Source: Deltaproteobacteria bacterium (GTDB taxonomy: Bacteria > Desulfobacterota > DSM-4660 > Desulfatiglandales > HGW-15). Taken from it: a stretch of DNA of 9,694 nucleotides. The notes under the pieces were generated by a model. That model was not told the origin of the DNA and ran no database searches. It saw nothing but the letters and a program-made list of their open reading frames with translations. Position numbers and translations under genes: made by a program. The stretch spans positions 1-9,694 of the forward strand of contig JAIPEI010000103.1 in NCBI GenBank assembly GCA_021737245.1. The letters run 5' to 3'. Below, one piece after another: positions 1 through 5,913 of this stretch (positions are counted from its first letter, which is position 1; the number at the start of each line of letters is the position of its first letter).

Positions 1-226
1 CGAGCACGACTCCCCCAATGCGGCCCATGCCGAGAGCTTCACAGCCGGGGCCCTCAATGTCCGTCTCGGCGGCCCCACCAGCTACGGCGGAATCCTCAAG
101 GACAAAGCCTGGCTGGGATCCGGCACGGCCGAGGTGGAGGGACGTCACGTTCTCGCGACGGTCACGCTGCTTCGTCGATCGTCCTGGGTTGTCATGCTCG
201 CACTGCTGTGCCCCCTGCTCTTTTGA
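1..226 (+). CDS. cbiB: Adenosylcobinamide-phosphate synthase CbiB/CobD, C-terminal end (partial)
   Basis: Reading from base 2, the last 74 codons of a gene that begins left of the window run to a TGA at 224-226. The peptide contains HDSPNA, then AGALNVRLGGPTSYGG and KAWLG, which match the conserved C-terminal region of the CbiB/CobD family (usual form HPSPN...AGALGVRLGGP..Y.G....KPWLG). It closes with a hydrophobic stretch (WVVMLALLCPLLF), consistent with the last membrane helix of this inner-membrane protein. The family joins an aminopropanol-type side chain to adenosylcobyric acid, the last step in making adenosylcobinamide (phosphate) for vitamin B12. The N-terminal part cannot be seen. 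The family call rests on this short conserved block, so identity is probable rather than certain. Confidence 0.8.
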   Translation, partial: EHDSPNAAHAESFTAGALNVRLGGPTSYGGILKDKAWLGSGTAEVEGRHVLATVTLLRRSSWVVMLALLCPLLF

Positions 227-231
227 TCCGT

Positions 232-252
232 CATCGGGAGCACCTTCCGATG
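232..252 (+). terminator. Strong hairpin just after cbiB
   Basis: CATCGGGAG (232-240) pairs with CTTCCGATG (244-252) around a three-base CAC loop, giving a 9-bp stem with one G-T wobble. It starts six bases after the cbiB stop. The following bases (CCGCCCGCCCCCTTAG) have no T-run, so this is either a weak or factor-assisted terminator or a 3'-end stabilising hairpin. Confidence 0.4.
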
Positions 253-347
253 TCCGCCCGCCCCCTTAGACGACAACGCCATGAGACATCATCGACATTG
301 CATCGGGCCATGTTGTGATGCATCCATTCATCATTCCATAGTTTTTC

Positions 348-376
348 TTGACTTTTGATCTGTTCTCATGTAATTG
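348..376 (+). promoter_or_regulatory. Candidate sigma-70-type promoter for the H1-like gene
   Basis: TTGACT at 348-353 is a 5/6 match to a -35 box. TGTAAT (369-374, 15-bp spacing, 5/6) or TAATTG (371-376, 17-bp spacing, weaker) could be the -10 box. The surrounding 310-400 is clearly more AT-rich than the flanking genes, as expected for a promoter. The short or imperfect spacing keeps this tentative. Confidence 0.4.
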
Positions 377-413
377 CCTCTCTCAAGATGATTATCACTG
401 TTCACTCAGCATG

Positions 414-422
414 AAAGGAGGG
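414..422 (+). promoter_or_regulatory. Shine-Dalgarno site fixing the H1-like start
   Basis: AAAGGAGGG lies just before ATG 426, with GGAGG four bases from the start. It favours ATG 426 over the in-frame upstream TTG at 348, whose predicted extra residues are not basic and look like untranslated leader. Confidence 0.65.
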
Positions 423-425
423 CGT

Positions 426-674
426 ATGGCCACCGCCAAACAGATCCAGTTTCGGCTGAAACAGCAGAAGAAGAAGCTGCAGAAGGCCACCAAGGAAGTC
501 ACCGCCACCAAAGCCAACGTGAAGAAGCTGGAGAACCAACTGAAGAAGGCCAAGGCGGCCGAAAAGACGAAAAAGAAAGCCGCGCCCAAGAAAAAGGCCG
601 CGCCGAAGAAAAAGGCGGCCCCCAAGAAAAAGGCCGCCAAAAAGAAGGCCGCGCCCAAGAAGAAAAAGAAGTAA
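426..674 (+). CDS. Small lysine/alanine-rich histone H1-like protein
   Basis: This encodes 82 residues, of which 34 are lysine, with almost no acidic residues. Residues about 8-50 are rich in K, Q, L, A and V, with widely spaced hydrophobic positions suggesting a helical or coiled-coil segment. Residues 52-82 are a tail of AAPKKK repeats (four with proline, one AAKKK) ending in a run of lysines. Such tails occur in bacterial histone H1-like proteins (Chlamydia Hc1/Hc2, AlgP-type and myxobacterial KAAP proteins), which bind DNA non-specifically and help compact it or tune expression. A nucleoid or RNA-binding role here is inferred from composition, since such low-complexity tails evolve convergently. 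The gene stands alone, with its own AT-rich upstream region, a strong Shine-Dalgarno site and a terminator at 737-774, so it is probably monocistronic and well expressed. The lysine runs on the coding strand make the region purine-rich. Confidence 0.75.
   Translation: MATAKQIQFRLKQQKKKLQKATKEVTATKANVKKLENQLKKAKAAEKTKKKAAPKKKAAPKKKAAPKKKAAKKKAAPKKKKK
579..668 (+). repeat. 18-bp tandem repeat coding for AAPKKK
   Basis: Units at 579-596, 597-614 and 615-632 each encode AAPKKK. The unit at 633-647 is three bases shorter and encodes AAKKK without proline. The unit at 648-665 is again AAPKKK, and lysine codons follow. Units differ mainly at third positions (GCG/GCC, CCC/CCG, AAA/AAG). Loss or gain of whole units would keep the reading frame, so tail length could vary between strains. 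Confidence 0.9.
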
Positions 675-736
675 CCGTTCCAACCGCGTCGGCTGACATG
701 CTCATGTGAAGGGGGCAGAGGGGATAACCATGCCAA

Positions 737-774
737 GGGCGATGTGTTGTCTCACACCGCCCCCTTTTCTTTTT
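737..774 (+). terminator. Rho-independent terminator after the H1-like gene
   Basis: GGGCG (737-741) and TGTG (743-746) pair with CACA (753-756) and CGCCC (758-762), with one A-C mismatch and a six-base loop. Two C's are followed by TTTTCTTTTT at 765-774. It lies about 60 bases after the stop at 674 and points along the plus strand. Confidence 0.75.
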
Positions 775-800
775 CACGGCCTGTCCCCGGCGGACGTTTG

Positions 801-837
801 CCCCCAAGGGGGTCCCCTTACCGGGGCGACTCCCCGG
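801..837. other. Two GC hairpins in the convergent gap
   Basis: CCCCC-AA-GGGGG (801-812) and CCGGGG-CGACT-CCCCGG (821-837) lie between the H1-like gene and the end of the minus-strand Mut7-C gene. Neither is followed by a T-run on either strand. They may help end or protect the Mut7-C transcript, whose stop lies at 870-872. Confidence 0.35.
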
Positions 838-869
838 TTCCCAAAGCATCCCGAGCCGTTGGGCGGCGG

Positions 870-1343
870 TCACTGCCTCGCTCCAGGGAGCCCCCAGGCC
901 TCCAGCTGCGCGCGCATTCGCTCGCCGTGGCTGCCGTGCCAGTAGAACCTGTCGCACACCGGGCATCGCCGGAACCCGGGGGCGTGGCGATGGAAGACAT
1001 AGTCCGGGACTCGATCCCGGGCGGAATCGGGGTCGGCCTCCACCAGGGGGCTGTTGCACACGGGACACCGCTGGAACACGCGCTCCGGATCCGGCTGAAT
1101 CCAGCCCTCCTCCGCCAGCTGGCGGAGCTGCTCGCCCACATGGTCGGACCGGATGAACACGGCCCCGGGACGGTCTTTCAGCGCGTCGCGACGGCGGGTG
1201 AGGAGCCTCCGGCCTCCCTCCTCCGCCAGGGCGCGGATTACCCCCTCCGGGTAGTGGCTTTGGTAATGCGTGTCATATCCGAGGATGCGAAGCCATTTGG
1301 CCAGCCTCCCCAGCATGCAGTCCGCGATAAATCGCTCTTCCAT
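870..1343 (-). CDS. Mut7-C RNase domain protein with zinc ribbon
   Basis: This encodes 157 residues. The N-terminus FIADCMLGRLAKWLRILGYD (residues 5-24) is the signature of the Mut7-C family (formerly DUF82), a PIN-fold RNase domain named after the C-terminal part of animal exonuclease Mut-7. D8 is the first acidic residue of the presumed metal site, and LLTRRRD (47-53) occupies the place of the usual LLTR motif. Two CPVC pairs (C93/C96 and C127/C130) form a zinc-binding knuckle typical of the family's C-terminus. Length fits stand-alone members of about 150-160 residues. ATG 1343 is chosen because family members begin just before FIADCMLG. The frame stays open upstream to 1778 but that part shows no family features. 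The likely role is an RNase or toxin-like nuclease; substrate and cellular role are unknown. It is divergent from murA, with a structured leader or small RNA upstream. The Shine-Dalgarno site is weak (GGA about ten bases before the start). Confidence 0.88.
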   Translation of the reverse strand: MEERFIADCMLGRLAKWLRILGYDTHYQSHYPEGVIRALAEEGGRRLLTRRRDALKDRPGAVFIRSDHVGEQLRQLAEEGWIQPDPERVFQRCPVCNSPLVEADPDSARDRVPDYVFHRHAPGFRRCPVCDRFYWHGSHGERMRAQLEAWGLPGARQ

Positions 1344-1392
1344 AACCGATGATCCGGCAACTCTACACTTGCACCTCGAGGCGGCGCATCGT

Positions 1393-1414
1393 AAAAAGAG
1401 AACCCGAAGCGGGT
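1393..1414 (-). terminator. Terminator-like hairpin plus T-tract upstream of Mut7-C start
   Basis: On the minus strand ACCCG-CTT-CGGGT (1414-1402) is followed by TCTCTTTTT (1401-1393). No minus-strand coding gene lies upstream for it to terminate, because murA runs the other way. It must therefore end a short RNA or act as an attenuator in the Mut7-C leader, if functional. The stem is only five pairs, which limits confidence. Confidence 0.4.
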
Positions 1415-1493
1415 GCGGGACCTCCGCTCCAGGTCGCCTGAGTTGCCCGGGGACGCCCCCGGGCGGGAACCGTTGTCTCCCCGCGGCTCTTTT
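1393..1493 (-). ncRNA. Candidate structured small RNA or leader of the Mut7-C gene
   Basis: On the minus strand this ~100-base stretch opens with AAAAGAG (1493-1487) and ends with CTCTTTT (1400-1394), its exact complement, so the ends can pair. In between are three hairpins: GCCCGGGG-loop-CCCCGGGC-type stem at 1464-1445 (8 perfect bp, 4-base loop), GACCT/AGGTC at 1435-1419 (5 bp, 7-base loop), and ACCCG/CGGGT at 1414-1402 (5 bp, 3-base loop) directly followed by a T-tract. A possible promoter at 1525-1498 would start transcription near 1491, matching the 5' end of the structure. I recognise no known RNA family; the SRP RNA core motif is absent. It could be an independent small RNA, an attenuator ahead of the Mut7-C start 50 bases downstream, or chance structure in GC-rich DNA. 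Confidence 0.3.
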
Positions 1494-1522
1494 GACAACC
1501 ATAGATTTCGACAACCATAGAT
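1494..1522. repeat. 13-bp direct repeat between Mut7-C and murA
   Basis: GACAACCATAGAT occurs at 1494-1506 and again, perfectly, at 1510-1522, with a three-base spacer (16 bp centre to centre, about one and a half helical turns). It sits in the only AT-richer part of the divergent intergenic region, overlapping possible promoters on both strands. It could be a pair of regulator half-sites or a small local duplication. Confidence 0.55.
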
Positions 1523-1525
1523 CAA
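1498..1525 (-). promoter_or_regulatory. Candidate minus-strand promoter
   Basis: On the minus strand TTGATC (1525-1520) is separated by 16 bases from TATGGT (1503-1498), each a 4/6 match to sigma-70 boxes. The start would fall near 1491. On the plus strand TTGACA at 1492-1497 is a perfect -35 box but has no good -10 at 16-18 bases, so the murA promoter is less clear. Confidence 0.3.
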
Positions 1526-1608
1526 ATTGAGTCAATACGAAAGGCACAAGGCGAACCCGCCCGGGAGACAGGGGCGGTCGGCCCTTTGTGACCTCCCGAG
1601 GGCGGGAA

Positions 1609-2865
1609 ATGGACAAGATCCTGATCGAAGGCGGAGAACCCCTGCGCGGTCGCGTGCGGATCAGCGGCGCCAAGAACGCCGCCCTGCCCGCGGTTGCGGC
1701 GTGCCTCCTTTGCGGCGAAAAGCATGTGCTTCGAGGCATTCCGGGCCTCAGGGACATCCGGACGATCCAGGAGATCATGTCCGGAATGGGCGCGGAGTTT
1801 CAGTCCGGAAACAACGGATTGACCGTGGACACATCCAACCTCCGGGACGGGGAGGCGCCCTACGACCTCGTGCGCACGATGCGCGCCTCCATCCTGCTCC
1901 TCGGCCCCCTGCTCGCCCGGTTGGGCCGGGCGAGGATCTCCCTCCCCGGCGGCTGTGCCATCGGAGCCCGTCCCGTGAACCTTCACCTGAAGGCACTGGT
2001 CTCCATGGGCGCCGACCTGCACCTGGATCGCGGATACATCCACGCTCGCGCGGATCGGTTGCGGGGCGCCCCTGTCTTCTTCGACATCCCCACGGTCACC
2101 GGGACGGAGAACATCATGATGGCGGCGGTCCTGGCCGAGGGGCGCACCGTGCTCAAGAACGCTGCGCGCGAGCCCGAGGTGAGCGACCTCGCAGACGCGC
2201 TTCGGGGAATGGGCGCGCGGATCGAGGGAGACGGCACGGACACCATCCTGATCGACGGTGTCCGGGACCTTCATGCCACGACCCATACCGTTATTCCGGA
2301 CCGGATCGAAGCGGGGACCTTCATGATCGCGACCGCCATGACCGGAGGAGACGTCGTCATCGAGGGATGCCGGGGCGAGCACCTCAGCGCGGTGGTCCAG
2401 AAGCTCCAATCCGTCGGTGCGGAGCTGGTGCCGGTCAAGGAAGGCATGCACGTCCGCGGCCCGGGGCAGCACAGAAGCGTGGACATCAAGACCATGCCGT
2501 TCCCGGGCTTTCCCACCGACCTCCAGGCCCAGTTCATGGCGCTCATGTCCGTGGCGGACGGCTCCAGCATCATCAAGGAGACCGTCTTCGAGAACCGTTT
2601 CATCCATGTGAGCGAGCTCAAGCGGATGGGAGCGGAGATCGAGATCAACGGCAACCAGGCCCTTGTTCGCGGCCGTGCCGGACTTTTGCCCGCCCCGGTC
2701 ATGGCCACGGACCTGCGCGCCAGCGCCTCCCTGATCCTCGCGGGGCTCGTGGCCCTGGACGGCGTCACCGAGGTGAGAAGAATCTACCACCTGGATCGCG
2801 GCTATGAAAACCTGGAAACCAAGTTCCAGGGGCTCGGCGCCCGCATCTGGAGAGAAAAGGCCTGA
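1609..2865 (+). CDS. murA: UDP-N-acetylglucosamine 1-carboxyvinyltransferase MurA
   Basis: This encodes 418 residues, the usual MurA length. The enzyme transfers enolpyruvate from PEP to UDP-GlcNAc in the cytoplasm, the first committed step of peptidoglycan synthesis. Key residues appear at family positions: K22-N23 in ISGAKNAALP, the PEP-binding catalytic C116 in LPGGCAIGARP (so fosfomycin sensitivity is predicted for this enzyme), R121, D304 in PFPGFPTDLQAQ, and R397 in YHLDRGYE. The start is ATG 1609, preceded by GAGGG at 1598-1602, because the family begins MDKI.I.GG...L.G.V.ISGAKN. The in-frame GTG at 1588 would add seven residues not seen in the family. The stop is one base from the comEC ATG, so the two are almost certainly one operon with coupled translation. 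Nothing suggests truncation or transfer. Confidence 0.97.
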   Translation: MDKILIEGGEPLRGRVRISGAKNAALPAVAACLLCGEKHVLRGIPGLRDIRTIQEIMSGMGAEFQSGNNGLTVDTSNLRDGEAPYDLVRTMRASILLLGPLLARLGRARISLPGGCAIGARPVNLHLKALVSMGADLHLDRGYIHARADRLRGAPVFFDIPTVTGTENIMMAAVLAEGRTVLKNAAREPEVSDLADALRGMGARIEGDGTDTILIDGVRDLHATTHTVIPDRIEAGTFMIATAMTGGDVVIEGCRGEHLSAVVQKLQSVGAELVPVKEGMHVRGPGQHRSVDIKTMPFPGFPTDLQAQFMALMSVADGSSIIKETVFENRFIHVSELKRMGAEIEINGNQALVRGRAGLLPAPVMATDLRASASLILAGLVALDGVTEVRRIYHLDRGYENLETKFQGLGARIWREKA

Positions 2866-2866
2866 G

Positions 2867-5341
2867 ATGACCCGCCGCCCCCTGGTCCCCCTCCTCCTGG
2901 CGTTCGCGGGGGGACTGTCGGCGGCGGAGCTGCTGCCCCCGTCCGCCGCGTCCCCGGCGGTGCTACCCATCCTTTTCGGCCTGCCCCCCGTGCTGGGACT
3001 CGTCCTCGCATTCCGCTCCGCCCGCCTCGGGCCGCCCCTGCTCTTCGGGCTCTTTTTTCTCGCCGGCGCACTTCTCGCTCTTCACGACCGGACCCCCGAA
3101 CGCGTGCTGCAATCGGCGGCGGCAAGGAAGGCGCGTGTGACCGTCCAAGGCACGGTGATCGAACCTCCCCACCATCGGAGAGAGGTCGCGCGCTTTCCGG
3201 TCCGAGTGGACCGGATCTTGTCCGGCGGGTGTACCGCTGCGGCCGGCGAGCGAATCTACGTGGCGGTCTACCGCAACGCTCCCCGGCTCCGCCCGGGACA
3301 GCGCATCCGGTTTCCCGCGAGGCTGCGCCTGTTTCGCAACTTCAACAACCCGGGGCGATGGGACTACGAGGCGGCCATGAGAATCCGCGGGTTCTCCTGC
3401 GCCGCGTCGGTCTCGGACGGCCGCAGTGTGGTCCTCATGGCCCCGGCCGGAACGCTCGGGGCCCTCGAGGACGCTCTGGAGAAACTGCGAGGCCCCTTGA
3501 GGGACTGGTTTCGGCGGTCACTGTCCGCCCCCGAACGGGGACTGATGAGGGCCCTCGTTCTCGGGGAGAAGCAGGGGATCGATCCCGCGGACCGGGAGGC
3601 CTTTCAAGCGGCCGGGCTGGCGCACGTCCTGGCCGTCTCAGGCCTGCACGTGGGTCTCGTGGCCTGGCTCGCGTTCACGGCGATCCGGTGGATCCTTTCC
3701 CGCTCCCACCGGCTCCTTCTCGCCGCGGACGTGAGAAAGGTCTCGGCCCTGGCCGCCTGCCTGCCTGTGACGGTCTACGCACTTACGGCCGGATTCCACG
3801 TCTCCACCCAGAGGGCCCTGATCATGGTGCTCGCCTACCTGTTGTCGGTGGCCGCCGGCCGGGAAAAAGACGTCTGGTCCACCCTGTGCCTGGCCGCACT
3901 TCTCATCCTGGCCGCAAACCCGCAGGCCCTCCGCACCATCTCCTTCCAGCTCTCCTTCGGTGCGGTGGCCGGCATCCTCTGGCTTGCGCCGGCCATCTAC
4001 AGGCGCATCCCCAACCCCTTTGAAAAGGAGGGGCGGCACCCCGGCCTGGCAGCCCGCCCGGCGGCCTACGCCGCGGGTCTCCTGTCGGCCACCCTGGCGG
4101 CCGTCCTGTTCCTCCTTCCCCTCACGGTCTTTTACTTTCACCGCATCTCCCTGGTATCGGTGCCCGCGAACCTTATGGTCACACCGCTTCTGGGACTCTG
4201 GGTCCTTCCTCTCGGCATCCTCTCCGCCCTGTTCTTTCCCCTGCTTCCCTCTCTGGCCGGCCTGCTTCTCCAGGGCGCGTCGCTGGGAGCGTCCGCCATG
4301 ACGGCCGTGGCACGTTTTCTCTCCGGTCTGGACGGCGCGGCCGTCTGGGTCATAACGCCCAACCGGTTCGAACTGCTTCTCCTTTACGCGGTGCTGGTCT
4401 CCGGCATCTTCGCCCTCCGCGGCCGGTTCAGGCCGCTGTTCCTGGCTTCCTGTCTGGTGCTGGCGGCGGACGTCGGATACTGGGTCCATGAAACCGCGCT
4501 GCGGCGGGACCTCAGGGTCACCTATCTGGACGTGGGGCAGGGAAACGCCGCGCTGGTCCAGTTCCCCCGCGGGAAACGCATGCTCGTGGACGGGGGCGGG
4601 TTTCGACTGGGGGACTTCGACGTGGGCCGCATGGTGATCGCCCCCTATCTCTGGCGGCAGAAGATCGCCCGAATCCACACCCTCGTCCTCTCCCACCCCG
4701 AAGCCGATCACATGAACGGCCTGGGGTTCATAGCGAAGCATTTCTCCCCCGGCTCACTCTGGTACAGCGGCGACCGGGTGGAGAGCGACTCGTATCGACG
4801 GTTCATGGCCATCATCCACGCGGCCCGAATCGACGTCAAGACGCCTGGAGACCCCGGCATCCCTCTTGAGATCGAGGGAGTCCAGGTGGAGATCCTGCAC
4901 CCCGTACCGGAAGCTCCGGGGGACGAAACGCTTTCCCGGCTCGGAACCAACGACCGCTCCGTGGTTCTTCGCCTCTCCCACGCCGGCTTCTCGTTTCTTT
5001 TCCCCGGAGACATCGAAAACAGGGTGGAAGCGCTGCTGGTCCGCCGGTTCGGCGGGCGGCTCCGGAGCGACGTCCTCCTCTCCCCGCACCACGGGAGCAA
5101 CAGCTCCTGCTCCGAGGGGTTCCTCGAACACGTCCAGCCCGCCTGGTGCGTCGTTTCCGCCGGCTTCGGCAACCGGTTCGGGTTCCCCCACCCCGAGGTG
5201 GTCGCCCGCCTTCGGGCGGCCGGGGCGTGCATAGCCCGGACCGACCGCCACGGCGCGGTCCGGATCGTCGCGGCCCCCGGATCGCTGTCCGCAGAGGGGA
5301 CCGCCGGGGAACCGCTGAAGGGTTTGACGTGTACGGATTGA
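2867..5341 (+). CDS. comEC: ComEC/Rec2-family DNA internalization protein
   Basis: This encodes 824 residues. Three hydrophobic segments near residues 5-22, 31-48 and 55-72 precede a soluble OB-like DUF4131 region that carries the family motif NNPGRWDYE (160-168). The Competence domain begins around residue 230; HVLAVSGLHVG (253-263) is its signature and is followed by many membrane helices to about 540. From about 550 a metallo-beta-lactamase domain follows: VTYLDVGQGNAALV (551 onward), LSHPEADH (608-615, metal ligands H610, D614, H615) and HHGSNSS (741-747). In ComEC the second position of HxHxDH is usually acidic rather than His, as in E612 here. The protein forms the inner-membrane channel for single-stranded DNA during natural transformation, and its C-terminal domain is thought to degrade the other strand. 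ATG 2867 has AAAAGG six bases upstream, inside the end of murA. Other transformation genes are not in view, so competence itself is not shown. Confidence 0.95.
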   Translation: MTRRPLVPLLLAFAGGLSAAELLPPSAASPAVLPILFGLPPVLGLVLAFRSARLGPPLLFGLFFLAGALLALHDRTPERVLQSAAARKARVTVQGTVIEPPHHRREVARFPVRVDRILSGGCTAAAGERIYVAVYRNAPRLRPGQRIRFPARLRLFRNFNNPGRWDYEAAMRIRGFSCAASVSDGRSVVLMAPAGTLGALEDALEKLRGPLRDWFRRSLSAPERGLMRALVLGEKQGIDPADREAFQAAGLAHVLAVSGLHVGLVAWLAFTAIRWILSRSHRLLLAADVRKVSALAACLPVTVYALTAGFHVSTQRALIMVLAYLLSVAAGREKDVWSTLCLAALLILAANPQALRTISFQLSFGAVAGILWLAPAIYRRIPNPFEKEGRHPGLAARPAAYAAGLLSATLAAVLFLLPLTVFYFHRISLVSVPANLMVTPLLGLWVLPLGILSALFFPLLPSLAGLLLQGASLGASAMTAVARFLSGLDGAAVWVITPNRFELLLLYAVLVSGIFALRGRFRPLFLASCLVLAADVGYWVHETALRRDLRVTYLDVGQGNAALVQFPRGKRMLVDGGGFRLGDFDVGRMVIAPYLWRQKIARIHTLVLSHPEADHMNGLGFIAKHFSPGSLWYSGDRVESDSYRRFMAIIHAARIDVKTPGDPGIPLEIEGVQVEILHPVPEAPGDETLSRLGTNDRSVVLRLSHAGFSFLFPGDIENRVEALLVRRFGGRLRSDVLLSPHHGSNSSCSEGFLEHVQPAWCVVSAGFGNRFGFPHPEVVARLRAAGACIARTDRHGAVRIVAAPGSLSAEGTAGEPLKGLTCTD

Positions 5342-5343
5342 CG

Positions 5344-5390
5344 TTGCACGGATCGGTTCGAGGGCTTATTTTAAAGATATAAAAATAAAA
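5344..5390 (+). promoter_or_regulatory. AT-rich island with possible promoter before the lipoprotein gene
   Basis: Bases 5366-5396 are nearly all A/T in otherwise GC-rich DNA. TTGCAC (5344-5349) with TATTTT (5367-5372, 17-bp spacing) or TATAAA at 5378-5383 could be promoter boxes. TTATTTT (5366-5372) is also an inverted repeat of AAAATAA (5382-5388). The island suggests a separate promoter for the genes after comEC, though read-through from comEC remains possible. Confidence 0.35.
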
Positions 5391-5411
5391 TCTTTTCGAA
5401 AGGAAAGCCCC

Positions 5412-5885
5412 ATGCGAATCTCTCTGCGCGCCCTTGCAGCGATCCTCCTCGCCCTGGCCCTCGGCACCGCCGCCGGCTGTCTGGCCCGCTTCGGTTACGG
5501 CAGCATCCAGGCGGCGCCTCAAGACAAATCCATTCAGGACCTGGTGAGCAACTGGCAGGACTACCACGTTTCCTACTCCGGGCTTCACCCGGGCCAGCCC
5601 TCCGGCCTGATGTTCGACCCCCGATACGACGACCGGGAGCTCTCGGGCAAACGCTGGCTTCCGGTCCAGGACCGCGAAACCCTCGACGAGATCGTCATGT
5701 GGCTTCGTCAGAACGACACCTATCGCCCCCGGCTGTTGAGGCTCATGGGTCCGGAGGGTGTGCTCTACGGGTACGTCTACACGGGCTGGCATCAGGTGGT
5801 GGCCCGGGCCGTGGACACACGGACCATGTATGTTTTCGACCTCCCTGCTCCGCTGCCGGACGAGTTCGACTCGCCTAACCGATGA
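5412..5885 (+). CDS. Putative lipoprotein of unknown function
   Basis: This encodes 157 residues. The N-terminus has Arg at positions 2 and 6, a hydrophobic core to about residue 18 and TAAGC ending at C23, a plausible though non-ideal lipobox because the -3 residue is Ala rather than Leu. It is therefore probably exported and may be lipid-anchored; a cleaved or uncleaved signal segment is the alternative. The remaining ~135 residues have no motif I recognise. They hold several Trp and Tyr residues (for example NWQDYHVSYSG and YGYVYTGWHQ) and look like one small compact domain, ending in an acidic, proline-containing stretch (LPAPLPDEFD). AAAGGAAAG at 5399-5407 is a fair Shine-Dalgarno site for ATG 5412. 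The hydrolase gene starts 28 bases after the stop, so the two are likely co-transcribed. I cannot assign a function. Confidence 0.7.
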   Translation: MRISLRALAAILLALALGTAAGCLARFGYGSIQAAPQDKSIQDLVSNWQDYHVSYSGLHPGQPSGLMFDPRYDDRELSGKRWLPVQDRETLDEIVMWLRQNDTYRPRLLRLMGPEGVLYGYVYTGWHQVVARAVDTRTMYVFDLPAPLPDEFDSPNR

Positions 5886-5913
5886 CCTGCTGACCGGAAC
5901 CCTCGGAGGTCTC

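Noticed and set aside
384..404. Fur-box-like stretch around GATGATTATCAC
   Set aside because: Only the central ATGATTATCA part fits; the repeated hexamer pattern of a Fur box is not present, and the downstream H1-like gene gives no iron link.
579..668. Tandem repeats as a CRISPR or regulatory array
   Set aside because: Units are contiguous without spacers, are in frame and encode a coherent AAPKKK tail.
1393..1493. Signal recognition particle (4.5S-type) RNA
   Set aside because: Size and GC-rich hairpins prompted the check, but the conserved GGAAGGAAGCA-type core loop is absent on both strands.
1588..1608. GTG 1588 as the murA start
   Set aside because: It would add seven residues absent from the family, and the GAGGG site is correctly spaced for ATG 1609.
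1344..1778. N-terminal extension of the Mut7-C protein, possibly a ThiS/ubiquitin-like domain as in some relatives
   Set aside because: The frame is open, but the residues are Arg/Pro/Ser-rich with no ubiquitin-like pattern, overlap the murA start and cross the hairpin region. The family start fits ATG 1343.
2804..2866. ATG 2804 as the comEC start, overlapping murA
   Set aside because: The 21 extra residues are polar out-of-frame murA sequence, whereas ATG 2867 leads directly into the first membrane segment and has AAAAGG at good spacing.
1522..2970. Long minus-strand open frame of about 480 codons opposite murA
   Set aside because: It is the mirror of murA in high-GC DNA, with low-complexity Asp/Gly/His/Arg sequence and no family motif, while murA is unmistakable on the plus strand. 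The same reasoning removes 3638-4741 (minus), 4836-6416 (minus), 6980-8158 (minus) and 1527-2807 (plus).
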